Below are positions 29,193 through 36,692 of a stretch of DNA of 41,709 bases, piece by piece; position 1 is the first letter of the stretch; every line of letters starts with the position of its first letter. Position numbers and translations under genes: made by a program. The notes beneath the pieces are model-generated. The model was not told the DNA's origin, did no database searches, and saw only the letters and a program-made list of their open reading frames with translations. The stretch is from IMG/VR virus record IMGVR_UViG_3300049324_000058, positions 1-41,709 of that record; one strand, written 5' to 3'. This DNA comes from a virus.

Positions 29193-29529
29193 CGATCCGC
29201 TCCACGCAGAGCGCCTGCACCATCCGGTTCTGCTCGTCCACGTTGTAGACGGTTCGGACGTCGAGGACGCGGGCGCCGAGCAGGACCCGGGACTCGTGGG
29301 TCACCGCTGACGGGTGGTGGAAGGTCAGGACGTGCACGATGTCCTGCTCGAGCTGGCCGGCCGTCAGCACCTCGGCCGCGCTGCGCGTCTCTACGGCGGC
29401 CATCTCCCGGCGGGCGGTCGCCCACGCGACCACCGAGTTCCCCTCGGTGTCGGTCGTCACGGTCCTGCTCTGGATGGTGACCGGACTCCGCAGGCGGCCC
29501 GCCCGGATCGCGACCGAGCGCGACTTCAC
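29182..29529 (-). CDS. head-tail adaptor / closure protein
   Basis: GTG 29529 overlaps the connector stop as GTGA. The 115-residue beta-barrel protein (RSPVTIQSRTVTTDTEGNSV, HVLTFHHPSAVTHESRVLLG) matches the Phage_H_T_join type (SPP1 gp16-like), which closes the head below the portal. Neighbouring genes are the connector and gp10-like protein, in canonical order. Confidence 0.87.
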   Translation of the reverse strand: MKSRSVAIRAGRLRSPVTIQSRTVTTDTEGNSVVAWATARREMAAVETRSAAEVLTAGQLEQDIVHVLTFHHPSAVTHESRVLLGARVLDVRTVYNVDEQNRMVQALCVERIVAV

Positions 29530-30185
29530 CGCATCAGAACCTGGCCGTAGCCGCCCATCAGGGCATCGACCCCCATCGGCAGCGAGACGGCCACCACGCG
29601 GGCATCGGCAACCACCTGCTCGCGGTTGGCGTAGAGGTGACCGAGGTAGAGCAGCAGCGCCGCCTTCCAGTCATCGGGGACGAGGCCGGGCGAGGCGAAG
29701 CCCGCGACGAACTCGATCCTGATCGCGGCCGGCGCGAGGGCGACCACCGGCCAGATCTTGTTGAGGGCGGGATAGACGCGGGCCTCCGAGCCCTCCGAGC
29801 CAGGATCGAGCGTGTAGTTCGCGCTGGCCAGCGTCTGAGTCGCGCCCGAAGGGTCGAGGTAGGTGATGGACGTGATCGACTGGACCGGGGGCCGCAGTTC
29901 GATCATGCTCCAGGTCACGCCGAGGCCCATTGCCCAGGTCGAGGGGGACACGCCGTAGAAGGACTCCGAGATCCACTTCGATTGGTCGAAGCGATCCAGC
30001 GTCAGGACCAGCGTCTGCGTCAGGAAGGCCCGGTCGTACTTCCACTCCAGGTTCCGGCGCGCCGCCCGGATCTGGCCCTGGACCATGGCGTCGTGGTCGT
30101 CGAACGTGATGGCGAGGTGGTCCTTGGCCTCCTTCAGCGAGATCGGCTCTACCGTCGGCGGCGTCTTCACGGTGAGGACGCCCAT
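29526..30185 (-). CDS. head-tail connector (phiE125 gp8 / HK97 gp6-like)
   Basis: ATG 30185 overlaps the SDR stop as TGATG and gives 219 residues. The family pattern is evident: PISLKEAKDHLAI near the start, QIRAARRNLEWKYDRAFLTQ, SITSITYLDPSGATQTL, IRIEFVAGFAS and WKAALLLYLGHLYANREQV. This protein docks on the portal and extends the connector. Normally it lies right after the capsid gene; here a sugar cassette of about 4.3 kb stands between. Confidence 0.9.
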   Translation of the reverse strand: MGVLTVKTPPTVEPISLKEAKDHLAITFDDHDAMVQGQIRAARRNLEWKYDRAFLTQTLVLTLDRFDQSKWISESFYGVSPSTWAMGLGVTWSMIELRPPVQSITSITYLDPSGATQTLASANYTLDPGSEGSEARVYPALNKIWPVVALAPAAIRIEFVAGFASPGLVPDDWKAALLLYLGHLYANREQVVADARVVAVSLPMGVDALMGGYGQVLMR

Positions 30186-31084
30186 CAAGCGACCGCCTCC
30201 TGGCCCAGCGCCATCCTGGCGCCCTCCTCCAGGCTCACTCGAGGCTGGTAGTGCTGCAGCATCAGCGTCGGGTCAGCCACCCGGTAGCGAACGCCGACCG
30301 GCTGGTCCGTCCGGTGCTCGATGCGAGGCTGGTACCCCGCCGCCCTGCACACGAGCGGGGCCAACTCGTTGAAGCTGGTCCCGATCCCGGTTCCGAGGTT
30401 CACGGGCCCCTCGATGCCCTCCTCGGCCAGCTTCAGCGTGGCGGCCACGATGTCGCTGACGTGGATGAAGTCGCGCACCTGCTCACCGTCGCCCCAGACG
30501 ACGAAGGGGTCCTCGCGACTTCGCGCCCGGTCGATGAAGGCGCGGAAGGGGTAGGCCGGATCCTGATCGGCGCCGTAGCCGGTGAAGGGGCGGACGACCG
30601 TCACCGCTACCCCTGCGGCCCGGGCGTGGCGCGCCAGCAGCTCGCCGGTGAGCTTCGACCAGCCGTAGAGGAGGTCGGGCGCCTTCGCGAAGTCGAACCA
30701 CGGGTCGACGTCATCCTCGCGAAGGCGGTACTCGGCCGTGGCGCCGTTGGCGTCCTGGTAGGCCACCGGATAGGCCGCCGAGCTGCTGATGTAGACCACC
30801 CGCCCCGGCCGCGTCCGCGCCGCCCACTGGAAGAGCTCAGCGTCGAGGCTCAGGTCGACCGCGAGCTCCAGCGGCGCGCCCTCGATCGTCTGCCGGCCAC
30901 CGACCACGGCGGCGCAGTGGATGGCGAGATCCACGCGGCTCGTGGCGCGCCGGAAGTAGTCGCGCGCGTCCAGCGGCTCGCGGCCGGCAACGTCCACGCA
31001 GCGGACCTCGTGGCCGTGGTCGCGCAGGGCGCGGACGAAGTGGCGGCCGAGGAAGCCGCTGGAGCCGGTGACGAGGGCCTTCAT
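30185..31084 (-). CDS. NAD-dependent epimerase/dehydratase (extended SDR)
   Basis: This 299-residue protein has the Rossmann motif VTGSSGFLGRHF (residues 5-16) and catalytic YxxxK (Y140 and K144 in LLYGWSKLTG). SSSAAYPV around residues 101-107 supplies the catalytic Ser/Thr region, and RDFIHVSDIVAATL is typical of nucleotide-sugar epimerases and dehydratases of the GalE/RmlB family. It would modify a nucleotide sugar, feeding the adjacent glycosyltransferases. ATG 31084 overlaps the methyltransferase stop as ATGA. Confidence 0.92.
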   Translation of the reverse strand: MKALVTGSSGFLGRHFVRALRDHGHEVRCVDVAGREPLDARDYFRRATSRVDLAIHCAAVVGGRQTIEGAPLELAVDLSLDAELFQWAARTRPGRVVYISSSAAYPVAYQDANGATAEYRLREDDVDPWFDFAKAPDLLYGWSKLTGELLARHARAAGVAVTVVRPFTGYGADQDPAYPFRAFIDRARSREDPFVVWGDGEQVRDFIHVSDIVAATLKLAEEGIEGPVNLGTGIGTSFNELAPLVCRAAGYQPRIEHRTDQPVGVRYRVADPTLMLQHYQPRVSLEEGARMALGQEAVA

Positions 31085-31647
31085 CGGCACCCCCAGATCT
31101 GGAACGCGTACACGCAGCCGGCGGGCCGCAGGTCGAGGTGGTTGTGCATGATCGGCGCGAAGCCGGCGGCCGCGAGCATGGCGCTGACCTCCTCGGAGTC
31201 CCAGCACCACAGGTGCTCTGGGTTGCTGTGGTCCGTCTCGCCGTCCGGGGTCGAGAGCAGCAGGCAGCTCGTGCGTGGCCGGATGGCGCGGAGAACCGCG
31301 TCCGGGTCGTCGAGGTGCTCCAGCGTCTCCGAGAGCACCCACAGGTCCGCGTGCTTGACCCGCTCGACGGTCTGTTCGATCGGCCCCACGTGCTCGTGGC
31401 CGGGGGCATAGTCGCCCAGCGTCAGGCGGGCCCGGCCACCGAACGCCGCTGAGATGCCTCGTGGGATCGCCGCATCACCGCAAGAGAGGTCAGCGATTAC
31501 TCCCTCGCCGCCGAGCAGGTGCAGCCCCATCGCCACGCTGACGTCGACGCGGACGCGGTGGTCCCACCAGTGCGTGTGGTCGTGCGGGCGCGGATAGAGC
31601 TGGCCCATCTCCTCTGCGGTCGGGGTCGGCCGCAGCCTCACACGCAT
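31081..31647 (-). CDS. class I SAM methyltransferase-like protein (second copy)
   Basis: The 188-residue protein has an SAM-type motif I, IADLSCGDAAI (residues 51-61), a downstream acidic loop and the segment SETLEHLDDPDAVLRAIRP, as in small-molecule or sugar methyltransferases. It shares the layout of the neighbouring 193-residue methyltransferase, including LEHL-DP and HLWCWD/HLWAFD, so the pair is probably a tandem duplication. ATG 31647 lies inside the end of the upstream gene. The likely acceptor is a sugar. Confidence 0.85.
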   Translation of the reverse strand: MRVRLRPTPTAEEMGQLYPRPHDHTHWWDHRVRVDVSVAMGLHLLGGEGVIADLSCGDAAIPRGISAAFGGRARLTLGDYAPGHEHVGPIEQTVERVKHADLWVLSETLEHLDDPDAVLRAIRPRTSCLLLSTPDGETDHSNPEHLWCWDSEEVSAMLAAAGFAPIMHNHLDLRPAGCVYAFQIWGCR

Positions 31648-32219
31648 ATGGCCATCACCACCTGGAACCAGCTCGCCCGCTCGTGGCGGATCACTCGCCA
31701 GCCCGCCCGTTCGATGAGGTCGCGGTAGCCCTGCAGGTCGAAGGCCCAGAGGTGGTGCTCGTAGTGCGCACGGTCGGTCTCCGTGGCCGGTGACGAGGCC
31801 ACGAGGATCCGGCTGCGCTGCGCGGCCCGCTGGAGGAGCGCCGCGGGATCCTCCAGGTGCTCCAGCACCTCGGTGGCCACCACCAGGTCCGCCCACTCCG
31901 GGTCGGCCGCCACGATGTCCTCGTAGCGCGCGTCGACCCCACGTTCCGTCGCGGCCGCGATGTTCGCCGGCGTCAGGTCGTAGCCCCAGGCGGCGAGGTC
32001 GGCCGGCAGCGTCGAGAGCAACCCGCCGTCGCCGCAGCCAAGGTCGACCACCGAGCGGACGGCGTAGCGGGTGCGGGCCTCCATGACGTAGTCGCGCGCC
32101 AGCATCAGACGCTCGCGGTGGCCCTCCTGATCGAGGTGGGGGACCGACTCACGGTCGCGGTGCCACTCCGGCGTCGTGCACTCGGGCGCGGGGCCGGCCG
32201 GGAAGAGGCGCCACCGCAT
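31638..32219 (-). CDS. class I SAM methyltransferase (first copy)
   Basis: ATG 32219 overlaps the upstream stop as TGATG and gives 193 residues. Motif I is VVDLGCGDGGL (residues 57-67), followed by WGYDLTPANIAAA. EVLEHLEDPAALLQRAA, RILVASSPATETDRAHYEHH and LIERAGWRVI match the Methyltransf_23/11 type. The target is unknown. Its place among glycosyltransferases suggests methylation of a transferred sugar. Confidence 0.92.
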   Translation of the reverse strand: MRWRLFPAGPAPECTTPEWHRDRESVPHLDQEGHRERLMLARDYVMEARTRYAVRSVVDLGCGDGGLLSTLPADLAAWGYDLTPANIAAATERGVDARYEDIVAADPEWADLVVATEVLEHLEDPAALLQRAAQRSRILVASSPATETDRAHYEHHLWAFDLQGYRDLIERAGWRVIRHERASWFQVVMAICV

Positions 32220-32905
32220 CAGGCAGGCGCGGCCTGGGCGATCATCGCGCGCAGCTTGGCGAGGGCCGCGGGGCTCTCCTCGCGCACCCAGCGCAGGAAC
32301 GTGGCGTGGTCGCGCGCGTACATCGCGGTCGAGTTCACCTCGCGGTAGCCGGCGTCCCACTCGGCGGTCTTGGCCAGCGGGTGCACGTGCTCGATCACGA
32401 CGTCGGGGAGGTAGCGGATGCGGCCGAGCTGCTGCCCCAGGCCCAACCAGTAGTTGTCGAGGAAGAGGTGGATCAGGCCGGGCGGATGGAAGTAGCCGAG
32501 CGCCTGGATGATGTCCGACGTCATCGCGACCGCGGTCGGCAGGTTCTCCCGCTGGAGGAGGTCGTTGCCGTACGCCAGGCCGGTGCCCATCTCGCGCAGG
32601 ACGGCGACCATGGTGGCGTCCCAGCCGACCGTACGCGGGCAGTGGTCGTCGCCCATGAAGCCGACCGCGAAGTAGCCCGGCGCCTCCTGGACGGCAAGCC
32701 GGTTCAGGGTCGGCCCCATGCGCTCTCGGGGGCCGATAGTGACGCTGGGGCAGGCGTCGAGATAGCCGAGCAGCTCGGGGTCGTCTTCGTCACAGGCCAC
32801 CAGGAGATGGGAGTCGCCGGCGGCCGTCTCGTCCCAGGCTGCCTGCAGGCGAGCGATGTTGCCCGGCCGCCCGCGCGACGGAACGATCATCAGGAGGTCG
32901 CTCAC
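32219..32905 (-). CDS. GT-A type glycosyltransferase-like protein
   Basis: GTG 32905 overlaps the preceding stop as GTGA. The 228-residue protein starts LLMIVPSRGRPGNIARLQAA, as in GT2-family enzymes, and carries FMGDDHCPRTVGWD (DD at residues 86-87) as the nucleotide-sugar and metal motif. FLDNYWLGLGQQLGRIRYLP and IEHVHPLAKTAEWD are typical later elements; the HVH may bind the metal. It differs from the paralogous pair next to it, so it probably adds another sugar. Confidence 0.88.
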   Translation of the reverse strand: MSDLLMIVPSRGRPGNIARLQAAWDETAAGDSHLLVACDEDDPELLGYLDACPSVTIGPRERMGPTLNRLAVQEAPGYFAVGFMGDDHCPRTVGWDATMVAVLREMGTGLAYGNDLLQRENLPTAVAMTSDIIQALGYFHPPGLIHLFLDNYWLGLGQQLGRIRYLPDVVIEHVHPLAKTAEWDAGYREVNSTAMYARDHATFLRWVREESPAALAKLRAMIAQAAPA

Positions 32906-33747
32906 TGGGCCGCCTCCTGCGGCTCGCCGGCGACGGTCCCCTCGGGCTCAGGCTTCGCGGGCGGCGGGTCCACGGCGCGGTCGCGCCAGTAGTCGTGCTC
33001 GCCGGCCCACATCTCCTTGTGGTGGCTGGTCGGGACCCCAGTGTGGACGTAGATCGGGATGTCGAGCGCGCCAGCACGAATGCAGAAGGAGAGGTCCTCG
33101 CTGACCATCTGGCCGGTGCTGGGGTTCGGGGTGCGGTTGTACCAGACCGGACCGAAACGCTCGGCGATCCGCTCGAGCACGGAGCGGTGGATCAGGATGC
33201 AGGCCGAGCCTGTCCCGTGGCACTTCACGAGGGCGTCTGGCGGGTAGTCCCACATCACCGCGAAGCCCTGCTGGCCGCGGTGCTGCGTCCAGTGGTAGAT
33301 GGTCGGCACCAGGCCCGCGTGGTGGCCGCCCATGCCGTCCAGGCGCAGCTCGCGGACGCTGAAGCAGAGGGCGCCGACGATCGGTCGCTCGACCGGATGA
33401 GCCCCGGCGAAGAGCCGGTCGACGGTGTCGGCGCCGAAGCCCATGTCGGTGTCGACCCACCAGAGCCAGTCGCCGCGGCCATCGGCAAGGAACTCCCGGA
33501 CGGCGCGGTTGCGCGACTCGATCAGGCCGTCGGTGCCGTACTTGATGCTGATGAAGCCGCCCGCCAGCACTCGGCCGTGGTTGGCCATGTCCCAGCCGAT
33601 GAGCTGGGTCATCGAGTGGTGCCAGGAGTAGCTGACCCTGGAGTCGTGCACGTAGGCCGCGACGACCGCCTGCGCCTTCTCGGCGGCATCGAGCACCGGG
33701 GCCGGCGCGGGCGGGTCCCAGGCTGCCGGGATCGGGGTCTCGCTCAT
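32902..33747 (-). CDS. GT-A glycosyltransferase, paralogue 2
   Basis: The 281-residue protein has the DxD motif in WWVDTDMGFGADT (D99, D101), IVGALCFS, HGTGSACILIHRSVLERI, SEDLSFCIRAG and YVHTGVPTSHHKE. The upstream neighbour shares nearly the same motif series, so the two arose by duplication. It has a Pro-rich C-terminal tail (PPPAKPEPEG). ATG 33747 overlaps the previous stop as ATGA. Similar proteins in actinophages are annotated as glycosyltransferases, and some modify virions. Confidence 0.88.
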   Translation of the reverse strand: MSETPIPAAWDPPAPAPVLDAAEKAQAVVAAYVHDSRVSYSWHHSMTQLIGWDMANHGRVLAGGFISIKYGTDGLIESRNRAVREFLADGRGDWLWWVDTDMGFGADTVDRLFAGAHPVERPIVGALCFSVRELRLDGMGGHHAGLVPTIYHWTQHRGQQGFAVMWDYPPDALVKCHGTGSACILIHRSVLERIAERFGPVWYNRTPNPSTGQMVSEDLSFCIRAGALDIPIYVHTGVPTSHHKEMWAGEHDYWRDRAVDPPPAKPEPEGTVAGEPQEAAQ

Positions 33748-34493
33748 GGGACGGGCGCCACCTCGCGGGAGCTGTGGGCGTCGCTCAGCCAGACCTGTTT
33801 CAGGTGGGAGGTGCGGATGCCCGTGTGGACGTGGATGGGGATGCCGGCGATGGCGCAGCGAAGGCAGAACGAGAGGTCCTCACCGATCACGCCGCCGACC
33901 TCGGGATTGGGCACCGGGTCGTACCAGCACGCGCCCTGTGTCTCCGCGATGATCGCCAGGGCGGCCCGGTGGATCAGGATGCAGGCGCTCCCGGTGCCCG
34001 CGCACTGGAGTAGCTCGTCGGCGGGGTACTCGCCGCGGCCGATGAAGCCACGGGCCTCGTCGTGGCTGACCCAGTCGTAGATGGTCGGTATGGACTCGGT
34101 GCGGTAGCCGCCCAGACCGTCCTCCTCGGGCATCTTCTGCGCGAAGCAGAGCGCGCCGACGATGGGTCGGGCGGCCGGGTCCGCCACGGCGAGCAGGCGC
34201 TCCAGCGTGTCGGGTGCGAACCCCATGTCCGTATCCGTCCACCACAGCCAGGCCACGCCAGTGCGGAGGAACTGGGCGACACCCTCGTTGCGCGCCGCCC
34301 ACACGCCCTGGAAGCCGCAGCGGACCTCGATCGCCCCGGCCAGGCGCTGGCCGGCGTCGCGGCGCTGGACGGCCATCATGCTCCGGTGCCAGGACATCGC
34401 CACCTCTGTCGAGTGGACGTAGGCAGCGGCGACCTGGTCAGGCGCGGGCAGCGGCGAGGGCCTCGCGCAGGCGCTGGATGCTCCAGCGCCCAT
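33744..34493 (-). CDS. GT-A glycosyltransferase, paralogue 1
   Basis: This 249-residue protein is the shorter paralogue. The DxD motif is in WWTDTDMGFAPDT (D87, D89), followed by IVGALCFAQ, AGTGSACILIHRAALAII, GEDLSFCLRCA and HVHTGIRTSHLK. ATG 34493 overlaps the upstream gene by 56 bp; the first 20 residues are not conserved with paralogue 2, so a later start is possible. It begins the sugar cassette directly after the small head proteins. Confidence 0.87.
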   Translation of the reverse strand: MGAGASSACARPSPLPAPDQVAAAYVHSTEVAMSWHRSMMAVQRRDAGQRLAGAIEVRCGFQGVWAARNEGVAQFLRTGVAWLWWTDTDMGFAPDTLERLLAVADPAARPIVGALCFAQKMPEEDGLGGYRTESIPTIYDWVSHDEARGFIGRGEYPADELLQCAGTGSACILIHRAALAIIAETQGACWYDPVPNPEVGGVIGEDLSFCLRCAIAGIPIHVHTGIRTSHLKQVWLSDAHSSREVAPVP

Positions 34494-34800
34494 CGACCTT
34501 GATCCCGGCGGCCTCGGCCTCGGCGCGGAGCCGCTCCAGCTCGGCGAAGGAGGCGTCGGCCTGGTTCGGGATCGTGACGTTGCGGCGCTCGCCGGGCGCG
34601 GCCGTGGTCTGCTCGATGCGAGGCTCGGGCGGGGGCGGGGCGCTGTAGCTCATGCCGTACTTCGGGTCCTCGGTGAACAGGTCGGGGTGGTCCACGACGA
34701 GCGGGTCATCGGCGCGCCAGTGCGTGCCCAGGTGGACGCCGAGGGGCCAGCCGCCGGGCATCGTCACGACGGTCGTGGCGGTGGCGTAGACGACCTTCAC
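34438..34800 (-). CDS. head-region protein with HeH/LEM-like C-terminus
   Basis: GTG 34800 overlaps the preceding stop as GTGA. The 120-residue protein has a beta-rich N-terminal half (VVYATATTVVTMPGGWPLGV, DDPLVVDHPDLF), a Pro-rich linker (SAPPPPEPRIE) and a C-terminal helix-extension-helix-like module (LRAEAEAAGIKVDGRWSIQR). Similar modules occur in phage head proteins. It may be a capsid decoration or maturation protein. Position after the capsid gene supports a head role. Confidence 0.7.
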   Translation of the reverse strand: MKVVYATATTVVTMPGGWPLGVHLGTHWRADDPLVVDHPDLFTEDPKYGMSYSAPPPPEPRIEQTTAAPGERRNVTIPNQADASFAELERLRAEAEAAGIKVDGRWSIQRLREALAAARA

Positions 34801-35078
34801 TCGTAGCCCATCTCCGCGAGCTGCTCGTCAATCTCCTTGATGGCGTCCTCGGCGTGCTTGCGGTTCGCGTCCGCGGCCGGGTTGTCGAGGTCCTTCAGGA
34901 TCAGCTCGTGGGACTGCCGCTGGGCGAGCAGGTAGTGGACGCCCGGGTCCCCGGACTCGCTGGCGCGCGCCTTCGGGGTCGACGGCTGGGCGGCCCCCGG
35001 TCGCTCGGACGAAGGGGCGTGCTGGGACGAAGACGAGGTCGTCGAGGCGGCCGGCTTGTCGGTCGACTTGTCGGACAT
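34797..35078 (-). CDS. small Ser-rich head-region protein, 93 aa
   Basis: ATG 35078 has AGGAGGG with a six-base gap. The first 45 residues are Ser/Thr/Pro/Ala-rich and probably disordered (KPAASTTSSSSQHAPSSE). The C-terminus is a charged helix (ELILKDLDNPAADANRKHAE, DAIKEIDEQLAEMGYE). It follows the capsid gene. A decoration or minor head protein is likely, and the Ser/Thr-rich region would be a possible O-glycosylation substrate, which is conjecture. Confidence 0.7.
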   Translation of the reverse strand: MSDKSTDKPAASTTSSSSQHAPSSERPGAAQPSTPKARASESGDPGVHYLLAQRQSHELILKDLDNPAADANRKHAEDAIKEIDEQLAEMGYE

Positions 35079-35095
35079 GGAATCCCTCCTGGATA

Positions 35096-35128
35096 GGGGG
35101 GAGGCGGGTCGCGACCGCGCCCGCCCCC
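35096..35128 (-). other. GC-rich hairpin after the capsid gene
   Basis: On the minus strand GGGGGCGGG and CCCGCCTCCCCC form a strong hairpin with one bulge around a GCGGTCGCGA loop. It stands between the capsid stop and the next Shine-Dalgarno. It lacks a T run, so it may be an attenuator or an mRNA-stabilising end that favours high capsid expression. Confidence 0.55.
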
Positions 35129-35141
35129 TTCGGATCTCAGA

Positions 35142-36692
35142 TCACGCGTTCACGAGGAGACGGAAGCCGAGGTCGTTGACGCTCCCGCCGCCGACCCTCG
35201 CGTAGGCGAACCAGCCGCGCTGGCCGGTGGGCCGGTTGTTGGTCACGTCGAAGAGCGTCGGCACGAGCTCGACCGACATCCCCCCTCGACGAGCGATCAG
35301 GTAGTTCTGGAAGTCGCCGACGACCGCCAGGCCGGTGGTCGCGCTCGTGCCGGTGGTGGTGTCCGGCATGTACGGCGACTCGTGGACGCCGCTCCGGAAC
35401 AGCGAATCGACCCAGCCCTCGGGCAGGTTGATCGTGTACGCGTGGTACACGTTCGCGGTCCCGAGCTGGCGGATCGCGTTGTTGGTGTTCACGCTCATGA
35501 GCCAGCTGGCCCGCCGGCGGAACTTCTGCGGCAGCGCGGCCCAGACCTTGTACGGGTCCGGCGCGCCGAGCGTGCCGCCGGTCGTCAGCGTCACCCGGAC
35601 GTTGGTGTTCGCCGAGAGCGCGGTCAGGATGCCCTGCGGCTCGCCCGAACCGGTGCCGCGGGTCAGCTTGTCGACCAGCAGCTCGTCGTACCCGGCAGCG
35701 AGCAGGGTCGCCATCTCGGCCGCGAAGCTGGGGTAGTCCTGGCTCACCTCGATCGAGTAGGGGATGAAGCCGCGGGCCATGTAGACCTGCACGCTCGGCT
35801 GGGCCAGGGTCGGGCTGTCGTCGCTCACCGCCGACGCCTCTGCGTCGAACGACCAGCTCACGCCGGCGGACGAGACGCCCTTCCAGGCGTTGGTGTTGAT
35901 GTCGACCTGGCGGGCCAGCTGGAGGAACGGGTTCCCCGACTCCTGGGCGGTCAGGATGATGCTCGGATCGATGAAGACCGGGATGCCGAAGCCGCCGGCC
36001 GTGGTCGTGCCCTCAGACATGGCCCGGTACTCGTTGTAGCGCAGCAGCGCGCCACGCTCGTCGTCAGTGAGGATCGGCTGCGTCTGGGTGACCATCTTCA
36101 GCCACGCCTCGCGGTAGTCGGGGTTCTCGGTGACGACCACCCGGCGGGCGATGTCCGTGCTCTTGCGGACCTGGCGCTCCAGCTCCTCGCGCTGGGGCGC
36201 GGTGAGGTGGGAGGCCGCGGAGCGGTCGTCGAGGACGCGCAGCGCCCGGTCCCGAGCCTCGGCGGTCGAGATCCGCACCACGCCACCCGAGGGGTCCTCC
36301 AGCCCGTGCCGGATGGTCTCGTAGGCGTGGCGGACGGCCTGGGGGCGCTGCGAGAGCACCTCCTGGATCTGGCGGTGCTCCTCCAGCATGGCCATCGCCT
36401 TCTGCCGGATCTCCAGACAGATGGCCATGGCCCGCTGCTCGGCCGCGTCGAGGTCGCGGAGCTCGCCGGCCTCGGTCTGGTGCAGCGCGCGGATGTGCGC
36501 GTCGAGCACCACGACTGTCTGGTGGAGCTGCTCAGGCGTCTGGCCGCGCAGGTCCTCCAGGGTCTGGGGGATGGCGGTGCCGGCCTCGTTGCGGACGCCG
36601 AGGGTGAACGGGTAGCGAGCCGCCGAGCGGTCCAGGATGGCGGCAGCGGCGGCCTGGAACGACCGCCAGGGGATCATCGCGTTGTCAGGCAC
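35142..36692 (-). CDS. major capsid protein, HK97 fold, with N-terminal scaffold domain
   Basis: GTG 36692 is chosen because GGAG lies seven bases upstream; the frame continues upstream without a good signal. The 516-residue protein has an N-terminal helical scaffold (delta-like) region to about 230 (QLHQTVVVLDAHIRALHQTE, AMAMLEEHRQIQEVLSQRPQ), followed by the HK97 capsid domain: GGFGIPVFIDPSIILTAQES, VSWSFDAEASAVSDDSPTL, YMARGFIPYSIEVSQDYPSF, RGTGSGEPQGILTAL and WLMSVNTNNAIRQLG. The scaffold is probably removed by the protease encoded just upstream. Confidence 0.94.
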   Translation of the reverse strand: MPDNAMIPWRSFQAAAAAILDRSAARYPFTLGVRNEAGTAIPQTLEDLRGQTPEQLHQTVVVLDAHIRALHQTEAGELRDLDAAEQRAMAICLEIRQKAMAMLEEHRQIQEVLSQRPQAVRHAYETIRHGLEDPSGGVVRISTAEARDRALRVLDDRSAASHLTAPQREELERQVRKSTDIARRVVVTENPDYREAWLKMVTQTQPILTDDERGALLRYNEYRAMSEGTTTAGGFGIPVFIDPSIILTAQESGNPFLQLARQVDINTNAWKGVSSAGVSWSFDAEASAVSDDSPTLAQPSVQVYMARGFIPYSIEVSQDYPSFAAEMATLLAAGYDELLVDKLTRGTGSGEPQGILTALSANTNVRVTLTTGGTLGAPDPYKVWAALPQKFRRRASWLMSVNTNNAIRQLGTANVYHAYTINLPEGWVDSLFRSGVHESPYMPDTTTGTSATTGLAVVGDFQNYLIARRGGMSVELVPTLFDVTNNRPTGQRGWFAYARVGGGSVNDLGFRLLVNA

